From assembly GCA_024734495.1 (NCBI GenBank), contig JALMQS010000873.1, forward strand, positions 227,653 to 291,652: a stretch of 64,000 nt of DNA, read 5' to 3'. The position numbers and the translations under genes were made by a program. The notes beneath the pieces are model-generated. The model had not been told where the DNA came from and searched no databases. It was given only the letters and a program-made list of their open reading frames with translations. Positions 45,248-57,688 of the stretch are shown here, piece after piece (the first letter of the stretch is position 1; the number at the start of each line of letters is the position of its first letter). Origin of the DNA: Forficula auricularia. Its lineage: Eukaryota; Arthropoda; Insecta; Dermaptera; Forficulidae.

Positions 45248-45319
45248 CCTTCGACTCCGCACTTCCGGTAGTTCACCTCGACAAGAACTAATTATCCCCA
45301 CTTCAACAATTATTATTCT
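45248..45319 (-). CDS. Candidate internal exon, minus strand
   Basis: On the minus strand a pyrimidine-rich acceptor (ctgttttttttaatatag) precedes 72 nt that are open only in frame 1, reading RIIIVEVGIISSCRGELPEV then RSRR. A strong donor, AGG|GTAAGG, follows. Phase is 0 on both sides. No neighbouring exon could be linked and no family is recognised. The plus strand is also open across part of it. Confidence 0.3.
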
Positions 45320-45534
45320 CTATATTAAAAAAACAGAGTAAGAATTTAATTAGCTACCACAAGAATTTCAAAAAATTTTATTCAGTAGCTAGCATGACAA
45401 ATCTTTTTTAAATTTATTTGAAATTCAATAAATGAAAATATTTCATTTAGATACGTGTCCATTTACCAGGTTATTTTAATCAAATTCTTATAAAGAGCTA
45501 ACTTCACATCAAGCTGAATACATCCTTCTGAGAT

Positions 45535-45732
45535 GGCTGTGTCGGCAGGTCGGTTGGTAGACTTTGACGACAGGGTAAAACCTTAGAATTCACCTTGTGG
45601 CTGGCCTGATGGCCAATAAGATGACACTCACTTTCATCTGATTGGTCATCCGGCTGGGCACAAGGTGAATTCTAAGTCTTTACCCTTTGACAACTTTTAC
45701 AAAGACTTTACCAAGCGACGTACAACTGGCCC
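45535..45732. mobile_element. Harbinger-like MITE, left end decayed
   Basis: The internal arms (ggtaaa...cttagaattcaccttgtg and its complement) match 7718-7922. The right end is ACAACTGGCCC followed by TTA. The left terminus is diverged. Confidence 0.7.
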
Positions 45733-46970
45733 TTAGAATATATATATTTTTAAGCCGCATAATATTATTGATTCGTTATTTAAAATTTTTCTATAATTCT
45801 TTGATTCCTCTGAATTAATTCTGAAAAGAGTGACGAAACCCTGCAAAATCAGAATAGAATTCGAACCCATGGTTCTCTAGCGAGCGCCTTTAGGATTTAC
45901 TAGATAAGAATCGATGATATTCTCCAATATTCATATGTTAAAAATAATTCCGCCAAATGCAAGTCAGACAACATAAAAGAGGGTTCTGTACCTTATAAAT
46001 TACCTAAGATATCAAATTCTTGTTTATTTGTTTTTTATAAGGAGATTTGTTAAATATTTTCATAATTCTAAGTTAAGCCATTTCTAAACGCCGACAGCTA
46101 TAAAAATAATTTAAAAATGACTAATTTGGACTCATTCATACAGTATTTTTTAAGTAGAATAGATTTTAAAAAATTAAGTCACATCTGTAGTTTTGCACAC
46201 GGGCGGTAAAATAGCCTGGCGCGGGCCTGTTTATCTTATCGACAATAAATTAAATAAACTTATTACAAATATTGATTTTTATCTACGTTATTGAAAAAAT
46301 GATTAATGTTTTAATAAATAAATCTTAAATTATCATTTAAGCTATAACAATAGACCTAATTGCTATATGTGTATCAAGTTATTTAACAATTTTAAAAAGT
46401 CAACACCATAAATTAATTTTTCTTTCAAAATAAGAATAATTTGTTTACGCTTGATTAATCTTGGAAGTTCAGCCATCCGATTATCTATCTATCCCCTGTT
46501 CTCTAGGACATTTAAGGCGACAGCTGTTTAGCGAAAATGGAAATGGGAAGCCCACCAAAAGCAAGAAGTCATCCCTCAGTGTAAAAAAAGATAATCAAAA
46601 TAATATTTAGTATCACTCATGGGGATAATTAATTTCTATTTTATATTTTTTTAACTTACGAAAATAAAATTTATCAGAATTTTCTAGGAAACTTAACTTT
46701 CATCAAAAACTATTTTGGTAACATTTATATGAATCATTATCTATGTATTGAATATAATATTTATGTTAAATTGAAAGTTTTTGTGCCGAGGGTAGCAGAA
46801 TTTTTATATATTGAAGGAGACAAATAATATTTATAAAAACAAATGAAAAATGAGATGTTTTTATTGACGATCTCCAAAACTAAACGGCATTTACAATAAA
46901 TGATTGATGATGGTCAACCAGAGGTGACAGAAAAGTGTATAGTGAATAAAGAATAATAAATAATAATAAT
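45733..46970. other. Spacer with an old dispersed repeat
   Basis: 45960-46160 belongs to the repeat family noted at 16690-17260. 46785-46835 carries the outer end of a family D-like element (gagggtagcagaattttta). No gene is seen. Confidence 0.4.
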
Positions 46971-46974
46971 TTTG

Positions 46975-47185
46975 GGGAGTCGGGCTGGCCGAGCTGCCTC
47001 CGCTTGAGCATCGTTGATGATGATGTTCAAGCGGGAGACCCGAGTTCGATCCTGGCTAGCATATAAAATTTCTTCCGGATAAAACTCGGCTCCCTCACTA
47101 ACCCTACTAACACTTTACAGATGTGCTATCTAAATGGACATTGTTCCCCGTGAAAATAAATAAATAAAATAATAATAATAATAAT
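46975..47185 (+). mobile_element. tRNA-derived SINE with AAT-repeat tail
   Basis: The head has GGCTGGCCGAGCTGCC as A box and GAGTTCGATCC as B box, separated by a long hairpin CCGCTTGA...TCAAGCGG. The body continues through cggataaaactcggctccc and ends in aaataaataaa then (ata)n at 47155-47186. The two tRNA-like sequences at 20058 and 25740 are of different types. Confidence 0.75.
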
Positions 47186-47460
47186 AATTTTCTGAATTAT
47201 TATTTTATTTATGACAAGCAACCCTCAAAATTTCACTTTTTTTATATTTAAACGCAATATAGAAAGCTTTAATATCAATTATTATTGGAAGTATTACTAA
47301 AAACTGCAACTATCGACAAAATACTGATGGATTAATATCAATATTATTACAAATAGTACTGAGTTTTATAAATACTATTATTAAAGTAATATTTAAAAAT
47401 GTATCTGAAATATTTAATTTATCAATTATTGAGTTCTGTATCTTAATGTAAATTTAATTA

Positions 47461-47668
47461 TTAGTTCTTTGGAATAAGGAAGACATATTTTTAAAAATAA
47501 GTTTATTTAGTACAACGTTTCGTTTTAATTACATGCAACAAGTTATACAATTTTTGTAACTTGTAGCATGTGATGTTGCAGAGCTTGAGGAAGCCTTTAA
47601 TTAAAGACGAAACGTTGCGCTATATAAGTATTTAAAAAAATTGTGTTTCTATTCCAAAGAACTAATAA
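47461..47668. mobile_element. Fold-back element with one decayed hammerhead arm
   Basis: The outer arms (ttctttggaata... and its complement) and the taaacgaaacgttg-type inner sequences are mirrored. The right arm reads AGAGC, TTGAGGA, A, GCCTTTAATTAAAGAC, GAA, ACGT, T, GCGCT. Helix I pairs 4 of 5, but the first core C is T. Confidence 0.55.
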
Positions 47669-49415
47669 TAAAATTTAATGTATCCATTTGAGTATAGTCA
47701 CATGGTCACGTAGATATAAAAAAAAGTTACGGAATTGTATTAAAAAGATCCTACACTAAACTGTACAATTTTACCACGTTGTTATTAACTCGCATTCTTG
47801 TTTAGTTTGTTTGTTTGTCTGTCCGGTACAAATTTTGCAATCGATTCAACGCAGCTTTACGTCAAGTCCCTTCAGATAGCCTACTAATCATTCCTAAAAG
47901 CATAGGACTTGCATACCCTGCAGGCGTTGCCTCATTTGAAATATTATTTTCGCGCGAGTTTTCGAAATTTTAATATGCCTTTATAAGGATTAGGTATTGT
48001 TTTCACTTACATTTTTATTTATTTTTCGTAATTTGAAATGTTTGAATTATGGAGTAAAGTTAACAGGTTTTTATTAACTAGCTTTCTGTCTGTCTGTTCA
48101 GTACAAAATTTACAATCGATTTTAAACTAACATCAATTTCATGTAGTTAGTTGGTTGATTTTATTGTTCTGTCAAACAAAAATTTTTACAGTTAACAAAT
48201 ATAATAGTAATAGTACCTGGAACACCGGCGGTAATGCATGTCTTTTAGTTTTTGATTTAATCAATCATTTGTTTTATTTTGATTCAACCATCTGTTAATA
48301 ATTAGTTTCATTAAAAAACTTATCAAAATTTTTTTTCCCAAATGTGAGATCTGGTATTAAATCGATTCTTCCATGTCTTCAGCAATTGTTACCTATAATA
48401 ATTGAAACGTCAAAAATTCAATACCAATTCAATTCAATTCAATAATCGGAATTAGTAGTTTTCTTTATCTTTGGACACTAAATTCTACCTCTTCATCTTC
48501 AATACCTCTAATTAATTTTACTTTATCCAATTCGAAGCATGGGCAAAGTATTTTTTATTTAAATGACAATTTTTGAACCAGCTATCTAATTAATTAAATT
48601 GTCTAATTTTAATATATAATAATATTTGTAATGATTTATTAGTGGAATTTAAAATTTAAAAACCAATTAATTATTAAAAGGAAATTGAATAAAAATGTAA
48701 TTATACATTTTTATCGAGACAACCACCTGTGAATAATTATTTCAATTAACAAAAAACCCATCAAAAACAACTTAACCGAAGATGAGACCGTGACAGAACG
48801 AATTGTCAAACCTAAACCCCTAACCCGTGAATTTCATCCAAAGCGTTAAGAGCCGTTTTCGAGAAACCCTGATTCTATATATATGCATGAATCGCTCGTT
48901 TAATTTAATAAAAATTTTCATTTTTTTTCTTGCGTACCCCCTTAAAAAAATGTTACTCCAGGGCCACGGGCCCCGTTGGTGCACTTGGACCCCACTTGAG
49001 GAACCATGGACCCGGGGCCACCCCATACTGATATAAACGCCAAGGATAATATTACGGATAATGAAATGAATAATCCGAAAAAGAAATTGTCCTCAAATGG
49101 ATCGGAATAATTTTAGACCTTTAATACACAGGCCTTCTCTCATCTACTCTGCTAAGATCAGCTTTGATATCAGATGTAGCTAAATTAATAATATTTTTAT
49201 AAAGAGAAAGTTATTATTATTCTCAAAATACTTGAGATATCAATTTCCATTTATTGATCTTTGATAAGGAAAGATTGGATGTAATTTATAGCTTTTTTTT
49301 ATATAATTTTCAGTTCAGTGGTATGCAAATCCCGTTAGATACAAAAATCGTGTAAACGAACTCTCCAAGACGTTATATTAAAGTAAATGAAATTTAAAGG
49401 AACTATCTAAAGAGT
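47669..49415. other. A+T-rich DNA with a short G+C patch
   Basis: 48955-49025 is G+C-richer (ccacgggccccgttgg...) without a recognisable family. No gene is called. Confidence 0.4.
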
Positions 49416-49421
49416 ATCGAG

Positions 49422-49567
49422 GGATGAACCGTGACCTAAAATCGTATACACCTACTTCCACTTCCACTTTCATTTCCAAGTAGAAGACAATAGATTATCT
49501 AATGAATTCCAAAGCAATTCCAAATAATCAGATGTGTACACCTAATTCCAATATGGTTCACCCTCGG
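49422..49567. mobile_element. MITE related to 30131-30336
   Basis: Begins CGAGGGATGAACCGTGACC and ends GGTTCACCCTCG, with the same GTACACCTACTTCCA subterminal block. The internal tandem array is largely lost. No matching octamers flank it. Confidence 0.65.
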
Positions 49568-49569
49568 TT

Positions 49570-50480
49570 ACTCCACGAGATATTTACAAGGATATAATAT
49601 ATATCACATTTCATGATAAAAATAAATTTGTATTTCTGACCCAACGAAAAATTGACTGCTTAAAATAATGATTCGATTAAAATTGTAATAGGATATTTTG
49701 TATTTTTAGAAAATAAATGCGCAAATAATTTATCAACTTCCAAGTGTGTGTCTTATTTAGCTTATGAGGTACACTTCTCTGATATAGGGACAGTCACTGT
49801 AGAGATAGGTTTCCGTTTTTCGTTTGTACGGAACCAGAAAAACGTATTTTTAAAAATAATCTTAATTTATCTTGGGACTTTTCTAAAGTTGAATATACAA
49901 AGAAAAAAATTTGAAATATTTTAAATTAAATTAATACTCCAGTCACCTAGTACAGAGTAAATTTTGGAGCACCTCAAAAAAGTTAAATCGTTCTTTGACG
50001 TTTACACAAACGAATAATAATAAAAAAAAGTTTTCTGCCAGAATATAAAGAGTTCAACTTTTTTTTTAATTTTTTTAATTGTCCAAGATCAAGAAAATTA
50101 AATTTCGAAATTCTCGTATTAAATTAAATTTCCGCGATTCCGAAAAAAAAATTCATATAATAATTAAAAATAATTTATTAAAAAATATATATATACATAT
50201 ATTAACTCTTTTCCTGCAACGATCTCCATAAAGCGTTTCAAAGAAGACGATCTTTGAAAATAAAATTACCATTTGGTTGCTAGGTAGTTCTCTAGACCGG
50301 CTGTCGGGCGGGCGTTTTCGTCCTCTCGAAATCCACCACTCTCTTTTCGTTAATTTTAAAGCTTGGAAATGAACCAACCTCATTAACCAGTGATGTCAGC
50401 AAAAAATTGAACTCCATTATATCAGAACAAAAAAGAGAAAAATTCCCTAGAGATTAAATTTTTTATATTATATTTTTATT
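49570..50480. other. Dispersed repeat and spacer
   Basis: 49590-49860 matches the old repeat tail family. A 76-codon minus-strand frame at 50153-50383 is not recognisable. Confidence 0.4.
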
Positions 50481-50689
50481 ATTGAATTTTACCACCATCC
50501 CCAGAGAGTCATTTAAGGATAATAAGATTGACTTTAAAAGAGAGATCTTTTTCTTTTTAATGATAGCGACGCAAAAAGACCAAATAACTATAAAAATGAA
50601 AACTTCTAATGAAAGAGAGGAGATAGTTAAGTTCAACACAAATAAGTCGTTTTATTGCATAACATTCAGGCGCTCTGATAGAAATCTTT

Positions 50690-50891
50690 TAGATATTTCT
50701 TTGAAATCGAGTAGTTTTATTAAACTATATGAGAAATTAGATTTTAACCTCTCTTGGAATGACCATATTATCCCTGTAGCAAAACTTACCATAAAGAATC
50801 TTTACTTTCTGTTCAGATCCAGACGCTATTTTACTCCAAATCAAAATTCACATACGTTCCTGTACAAATGTCATCTGCTTCGCATTGGATA
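50690..50891 (+). pseudogene. LINE reverse transcriptase fragment
   Basis: The frame reads EKLDFNLSWNDHIIPVAKLT and then LYFLFRSRRYFTPNQ...FLYK. This matches the conserved segment just upstream of the LINE C-terminus (xLSWxxHI, FLxRxRRYFTP, LYK). The open frame starts at 50482, but its first part is not recognisable. Sequence after FLYK switches to the dispersed repeat shared with 3590-3760. Confidence 0.75.
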
Positions 50892-51010
50892 AAGTAAAAA
50901 TGGGGAAAATGGCTTTTTTGCAGGATAGACATACCCTTAACTGATCTGGTAATGTAGTTGCCTAAATATCAGGGGCTCTCATTATACGAGGTATAGCTAT
51001 TAAATGAAAG

Positions 51011-51890
51011 GACTGTGGTTAGAAACGTTGAAGGCTATATTGCAAGTGAAGTTCAATGAACTGAAGGTTTTCTACATTTGATTCAATCGCGAATCTAATG
51101 TAGGGAATTTTTGTCAAATATTGAGTGAAAATAATATTTGAACTTATATATTTCTAACTTGAAATAATGATATTAAATAAATTTTAACTTTCTTCATTAC
51201 TATACCAAAGAATAATCGATACGATTAACGAGAATTATTTTGACCGCGCTGATTTGAAAAAAATATTTTTATCTCGCTTGAGACTACTGCGGATACGCTA
51301 TTGGAGTCATGCGAAAATAACTCTCGTTGACGTATCAATTATTCTTTTGATATAATAATGAGGAAAATTAAAATTTATGAAGATTCAATGAGTCTGAAAA
51401 ACTCTATACTTTACGGAATTTAATATCTCGGGAATCTGTATTGTTTCATAAATTTCCGTTTCTGCCACCAAATATTTAAATAACAATCTCTCTAAAATTT
51501 CAAAAAATCCTAAGAAAACCCATACCGGTGAAAACAACTCACCTTAACGGTTTTAGAGTACAAAATTGTTTTTTAGGTTTAATATTGTGTTTTTTGTCAT
51601 TTAGTCATAACTATTCCTAATTTGGTTGTTGAGGTTTTCTTGAAACTCTTCTTCCGGTGTGCCACATTGGAAGGAGGAATGATCAACTATCACCTTACCG
51701 AAAGTGCCCGGAGTGGGAAGTCTTGTCAAGCACTAGCTAGGTCGGCACATTCAATCAAAACCTAGATCTGAGTTGAAAACTAATTAATTCATTATTTTAT
51801 TCTTTTTTATATACAAGCAAAGCTATGGGACCACTATAGTTTGATATACCATATAAATATAAATTATACTTTTATGTCATGTTGAATTCT
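51011..51890. other. A+T-rich DNA, no gene seen
   Basis: A local inverted relation (about 51205-51245 against 51310-51350, around ataattgatacg-like text) hints at an old fold-back. Nothing else is recognised. Confidence 0.35.
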
Positions 51891-51896
51891 ATTTTT

Positions 51897-52889
51897 AACA
51901 GACTTTAAAAAGGGAGAGGTTCTCATTTCGACTGAATTTTTTTTGTGTCTACGCCAATTGTGAACCGATTTTGATGATTTTTTTTGCATTGGGTTCAGTT
52001 TAGTTTCCGATTGGTATCATATTAATTTTGGTCAAGTTCTGATGATATGCTAAATTATAAAATAGCGGAAATCTCCAATTCATATGAGCAAATAATCGAA
52101 ATTATAAAATAAAATATTAAAACGTTCATTTAAAACCCGTTTGAACGTTACTTACAGAGAATTCCTCTATTTGTAAATTTAATTTTATTATCATTTTCTG
52201 ATTCATTCGCACGAATCTTTTTCTTACGAGATGCATGCAAGGTATATCTTAAGTCTCATTATTGTCAACATCACTAAAGAGAAAAATAAAAGTAATTTTT
52301 AGAAAAAAAAAACAGACTTCAAAAAAATTAAAGGCAACAAATAAAATAATACAAATCAAAAATAAAATAAAATGCACTAAAAGTTATAAAGGTAGACGAA
52401 ATTTTTACATGAAATCACTTTTGAAGTCGGTGCCAAACAAACTATATAAGCGAGCTTACTCGATATTGTGTTCATTACATGAAACGATCCATCGAGTGCG
52501 ATTCATAAAATGTATATTTATATGATTAATGTAAAGATTTAAGCATCTTTTTGAGTTTCTTTTTTTAAAAAAGATGGAATTTTTTAAAAAATCAACCCAA
52601 TTATATAATATTGAAAAAGTTGAATTTATTTTTATTTAGGAAACAAATCAAAGATTTTAGTAGAAATATTTTTACTAAAATCTTTGATTTGTTTCCTAAA
52701 TAAAAATAAATTCACTTTTCAATGTATATATATGTTGTTCACCAACTTCAAAAAGTGATTTCATGTAAAAATTTCGTCGTTTAATTGTAACTAAATTAGA
52801 TAGGTCATTATTTTATACCTTTTAGTGCATTTTATTTGATTTTTAAGTTGTATTATTTTATTTGTTGCCTTTAATTTTTTTGAGGTCGT
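51897..52889. mobile_element. GACTTCAAAAAA-type element, diverged, with nested hairpin
   Basis: Shares subterminal text (gaaccgattttgatgatttt, ttgcattgggttcagt) with 37925-38942. Inside, 52621-52714 is an almost perfect hairpin with arms of about 42 nt (gaaacaaatcaaagatttta and complement). The two-palindrome arrangement around aatttcgtcg is preserved. Confidence 0.65.
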
Positions 52890-53011
52890 TTTTTTTCTAA
52901 TTAATTAAGAGGTTAAATATTATAATTTGTAAAAAGGATTTTGTTAAGTTTGTAAAAAAGATTGCTGATAACAATATTAAGATTTTCATCATATTTTCTT
53001 TTTCTTTTCAG

Positions 53012-53071
53012 CTCTTCGCGAAAGTGGGAGGAAGCTCTACTCAATCTCTTGTATGCAGATAAGCTCTTATA
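53012..53071 (+). other. Weak exon-like segment
   Basis: A good acceptor (ttctttttcttttcag) precedes a frame SSRKWEEALLNLLYADKLL with a stop. Other frames are open too. Too short to call. Confidence 0.15.
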
Positions 53072-53515
53072 AATTTCTTTTATCTTATCGTTTTTTTTTT
53101 AATGATTTTTATTTTTGTTTTTATAATTTATGATGTTTGCTAATTATCAAGTTAGTGACCATCTGTTTCAAGGGGGGGGGGGGCTTGACTCTCACCTGAG
53201 AACTCTTCCGGCTAGTATAACCATTTAAAAGGAACACGTTATGAGAATCCTAAATAATTTGAATGTGTAGAAAAAGTGAAGTTTTTGCTTCGTCTGTTCG
53301 AAATATCTTAAAAACTAATATTGTTAATAAAAAAAATGGGGGGATCTGGTCAGCCAGTGATTGTACCATACAGCTATCATCTTCCAAGCCCCTCGTATAG
53401 TAAAATTTAAAAAACTATTTATTTTAGGAATTCTTTATATCTGTAGTTGTATTAATTTATGAAGGGGTTAAAATAAGAGACGCAGCTTTTATTTATTTAT
53501 TTTTTATTTATAAAC

Positions 53516-53562
53516 TCCCTCTAACGTTTCGGCTATTGGTTGTAGCCATCTTCAGAGCGGGA
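53516..53562 (-). ncRNA. Hammerhead ribozyme motif, near-perfect
   Basis: The minus strand has TCCCGCT, CTGAAGA, T, GGCTA(CAACCAA)TAGCC, GAA, ACGT, T, AGAGGGA. Helix I pairs 6 of 7, with one G-A mismatch. Confidence 0.75.
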
Positions 53563-54077
53563 ATTTGTCAATATTTATCAAAAAAAAAAAATTTGGATAC
53601 ACCAGTCATCAGATAGGGCTATATACAAGAAATTTACATATGATATATGTGCCCATAATTATGAAAGTAGTCTAAGTCATTGATTGTTAGTTTAGAGATA
53701 TTTAAAGTTTTATTAAATAAACAAGATTCGAATTATGTATAATGAGACTAGAGATCCACTTAACGGTACAATTTTATGAGATTTTTCAAAACCGACAACT
53801 TATTACTATACTTTTTAAATGGATGGAACGTAAAATATGAAAAAAACTAATTTTTTAATTTTTTGACTTAGTCCACTTTCATAATTATGAGCACATATAT
53901 CACTTTGCATTTAATCTTAAACGGAAAAAGACAATAATAGTCTTAAAAGTATATTACATCTTTTGCTGTTGGAGCACCCTGTATATAGTTTTGTATATAT
54001 CATATGTATATTTCTTGTATATAGTTTTGTCTGATGACTGGTGTATCCAAATTTTTTTTATATAAATTTTGACAAAT

Positions 54078-54124
54078 TCCCGCTCTGAAGATGGCTACAA
54101 CCAATAGCCGAAACGTTAGCGGGA
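54078..54124 (+). ncRNA. Hammerhead ribozyme motif, all helices perfect
   Basis: TCCCGCT at 54078-54084, CTGAAGA at 54085-54091, extra T at 54092, GGCTA at 54093-54097 with TAGCC at 54105-54109, GAA at 54110-54112, palindromic ACGT at 54113-54116, T at 54117, AGCGGGA at 54118-54124. Helix I is 7 bp and helix II 5 bp without mismatch. The predicted cut is after 54117 in a dimer. Confidence 0.82.
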
Positions 54125-54496
54125 GTTCATAAATAAAAGCTGCACGTCTCTTATTTTAACCCCTTCATAAATTAAAAATATATTAATTGATTGTTCTTCT
54201 GGTTTTAAAGATTTTAATATTTTTTTAGACCCCCCCCCCCCCCCCACTTTTTTTAAGTCAATGTTTCTTTTATGTATATAATTATTCTCATAAGGTCTTA
54301 AATAAGGACGCCTATGCAAAATGTTTCATAGATCGATCAAAGTATTTCGGAGTACATAGCGATTATTTTATTTTTTAGAACCTCTACCCTCCATTTAGGG
54401 TATTAATATTTTTTTCAATACTCTCCCCCCCCCTTAATTTTAGAAAATATTATCTAATCATCTTTTCTTTTTTTTTTTAATTTAAAAAAACCAAGT

Positions 54497-54688
54497 TTGA
54501 TATTTCTTTTTGATACTCTCACGGTACACAAAAGACTACCGGGAAAAAAGAATCGGTTGATGACATTTGATAAAGGGATGGTCATTAGACCAGCCCACCA
54601 AGAATTGTCCCGATACACTCTAAGGCCAGGCCAAGGTCCAATGGTTTGTGAGCTAGAGAGTACACAAAATAAACTAATTCCGTCATAG
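54497..54688 (+). other. Open frame of unknown nature
   Basis: The 63-codon frame contains RLMTFDKGMVIRPAHQELSR and GQGPMVCELESTQ and is less A+T-rich than the flanks. No family is recognised, and there is no clear acceptor. It may be a relic or an exon. Confidence 0.2.
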
Positions 54689-54772
54689 ACATTTTAACAA
54701 AATAATTAATATCTCTTGAAATAATTGTTTGGAATTATGTAGTGATATAAGGCTTTCTTTCTTTTCTTTTTA

Positions 54773-55454
54773 ACCGACTTCAAAAAAGGAGGAGGTTCTC
54801 TATTCGACTGAATATTTTTGTCTATGTTACCTAATACCTCCGCCAATTGTGAACCAATTTTGAAAAAAATTTTGCAATGGGTTCAGTCTAGCTTTCGATT
54901 GGTCCCATTTTTTTTTTTTTTATTGGTATTAGACCTTTTTTGTTAGGTTTGTTCAGTCCTAGCTTCTTTGTTTATGAACCGATTTCGATGATTCTTTTTT
55001 TAGTGGAAAGGGGTATCTTAGGGATGGTGCCATATTAATTTGGTCAAGTTCTGATGATATAATCACTATTAATAACATGACTAAAAAGAGGAAAATAAAA
55101 ATAATTTTTAAGAAAAAAATAAAATCGACTTCAAAAAATTAAATGCAACAAATAAAACACTAAAATGTATAAAATAATTATTATCTTATTTAGTTACAAT
55201 TAAACGACGAAATATTAACATGAAATTACTTTTGAAGTCGGTACCAAACAAACTATACCTATAAGCGAGCGTACCCGCCAAACGTACTAAGTAAGATCCG
55301 TCGAGTGCGATTCATAAAAGGTATATGTTTGGCACCGACTTCAAAAAGTAGTTTCATGTTGGTGTTTCGTCGTTTAGTTGTAACTAAATGGGATAATAAT
55401 TGTTTTATACCTTTTAGTGTATTTTATTTGTTGCATTTAATTTTTGAAGTCGGT
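54773..55454. mobile_element. ACCGACTTCAAAAAA element, shortest copy
   Basis: Starts CCGACTTCAAAAAAGGAGG and ends GAAGTCGGTT. It includes the inner palindrome acgacgaaatattaacatga / tttcgtcgttta with GGCACCGACTTC. Confidence 0.7.
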
Positions 55455-57409
55455 TTTATTTTTTTCTTAATCTTGTAGTCCAAAATGCTGTGATTTAGTT
55501 TATTTATTTATTTTTTATATATGTTTTAATGGTTTTTGAGATATTTCCAAAAACGAAGAAAAAATACTTTTTTCATGCACGATTGCAATATTTCACCATA
55601 CTGCCTATCGTAAAATAATAAAGAATTAAGTGATCTCACGACATAAATGCCTATAAAAAATATTACTTACATAATGAACGTAGAAAAAAATATGTTTTAT
55701 GAGATATTAATTCTTTTGTCATATGTTCATAAGTTTGTTAGTTAGAGAAAAATGAAATTCCATAAATACTTGTTTTATATCTTATATCTTATATTATTAA
55801 ATGAGCAATTCTTGTACATATATATATACACAGAAACGGCTCCAACGATTTGGCTAAAAATTGCTGTACTTATCAAGTCTCATGAGTTATTAGTCGTGTA
55901 TAAATTTTAATCCGATTGAAATAAAGGAAGGGTGTATAAATTAGTCATGTCGCAAAATAAATATTTTAAATGTTCATATCTCGTCTTCGATAAGTCGTAG
56001 AGTATTGAAATTTGAAACTTAAGCTATCTAGAGGCTACAAGAAGTACCACAAGATTTTGGCTAAAATAGAAGAACTGGAAGTTAATGTTTACGTACGTAA
56101 GAATGTATACCTACCCCCTGAGTTTCCCAACCATAAATCTAAGACCTAGGAAATTTGATATACTTTGTAGAAATGCACCCGTTAGAAATTACATATATCA
56201 AAAGAAAAAAGTTTCACTTTTGTCAGGGATAGATTCCACGAACACATTTTTTTTTATATAATTCTGAATCCAAATAAAAATCGAACTTTTTATTAATATA
56301 TACTTTTAACTGAAGCAAAAAGTTAACGAGCATCGCTCAGTGCTCCAGGGACTTGAGATTAAGAGGTGATTACATTTTGTTTGAATTTCACTCTGGAAAT
56401 TTTTTAAAAATAATTAATATCCCCTAAAATATTATTTTTCAATACTTACTATAAATTTTTTTATCATAATCATAATAGTCTTAAAACCTTTTTTGAGGAA
56501 TTTTGTATAAACCATAGTAAAAACTCCAATATTTTCTCAACGAATATAATTACATATCTGTTTTTTTTTTTTTTTTTTTTTAAGAAAAAATCAATGAGGT
56601 TATATATCAGTATATGTATATTATTTTTATTTGATAGAGACTCAATAAATGAACCTCTTAAAAATAAATATTTTTTATTTAATGAAAATTTTATATCAAT
56701 ATCAACTCAAAAAAATATTTAATCAGCCAACCACAAACCCCTCAAAAAATATAAACCCGTTAAATGTATCAGTAAATACTAATAATGTCCAGTGAGTGTC
56801 TGAAATGACTTGTAATTGGATGATCCGGATTTGAATCAAAAACCTCAACAAAACAACCAAAAAAATAGAAATAGATTTAATTAATTTTTTTATTTCTCTT
56901 CAAATTATTATTTTTAAATCTTTTTCTTCTTGTTTAAACCCCTTTTTAGGGCACTGTACAAACATGGGATATTATTAGTGTCCTACAATGTCTTTCTGTC
57001 TCTTAGAGCATCATAGTTCGAGAACTAAATATCAAAATAAAAACTTGAAATTTACTAGATATTTTATTAATTTTACCAAATCAACCACCGAAGCAGGGCC
57101 GCGCCAAACCATTCGTGTGCAAATTATAAATTTGCCCCTCCCCTTCTAAAGTTGTAACTAAAATTTAACAGTTCAAAAAATTATCATCCCTTACCCCTCT
57201 AGCTAAAAATTAATACATGGGTAGGTATATATAATAAATAAAATTGCGCATCTGAGATTTGGGGCATGTTTTCTTGCGGATAGGGGATGGAGGGGGTGTC
57301 CCGGTAACCCACCCTTCCCCATGCCCTAAATTACAGGATTTTCAGAAAGGGGGGCGCGGAAAAATATCTTATTCAATATAAAACTCTGAATTCAATTTAT
57401 TTATCCAAT
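55455..57409. other. Spacer with a dispersed repeat copy
   Basis: 55805-56050 is the third copy of the repeat at 9405-9955. There is a poly-T run at 56562-56581. 57110-57360 is slightly G+C-richer, without a recognisable frame. Confidence 0.45.
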
Positions 57410-57420
57410 TTCATAAGATC

Positions 57421-57688
57421 GGGGAATTGTTTGACGGATTATAGTGGTGTTTCACAAAGAGAAAATAAAATTAAAAAAAAATTTAATGATATTTTGGAGA
57501 TTTTTTATTTATTTTTATTATTATTTTAATTATTTTGATAAATAAAAAATCTCTAAAATATAATTTAAAAAAATTGTTTAATTTTTAAAACTTTATTTCC
57601 ACTTTGTGAAACCCCACTATGATCCGACAAATAATTCCTGTGTTTAATATGTTTCACTATAAACCAACACCAATTTCTCTAAAAGTTA
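57421..57688 (+). mobile_element. Family A fold-back with central deletion
   Basis: Flanks TTCATAAGATC (57410-57420) and TTCTTAAGATC (57689-57699) agree at 10 of 11. The arms match 13170-13534, but the hammerhead core is gone, leaving only aaaaatctct pairing around an A+T loop. Confidence 0.7.

Larger units (their letters stand above)
53453..54174. mobile_element. Fold-back element with the best hammerhead pair
   Basis: Outer arms are taatttatgaaggggttaaa and its complement, with an unpaired interior of about 300 bp near 53670-53990. Each arm carries CTGAAGATGGCTACAACCAA followed by TAGCCGAAACGTT. No flanking direct repeat was found. Confidence 0.78.
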
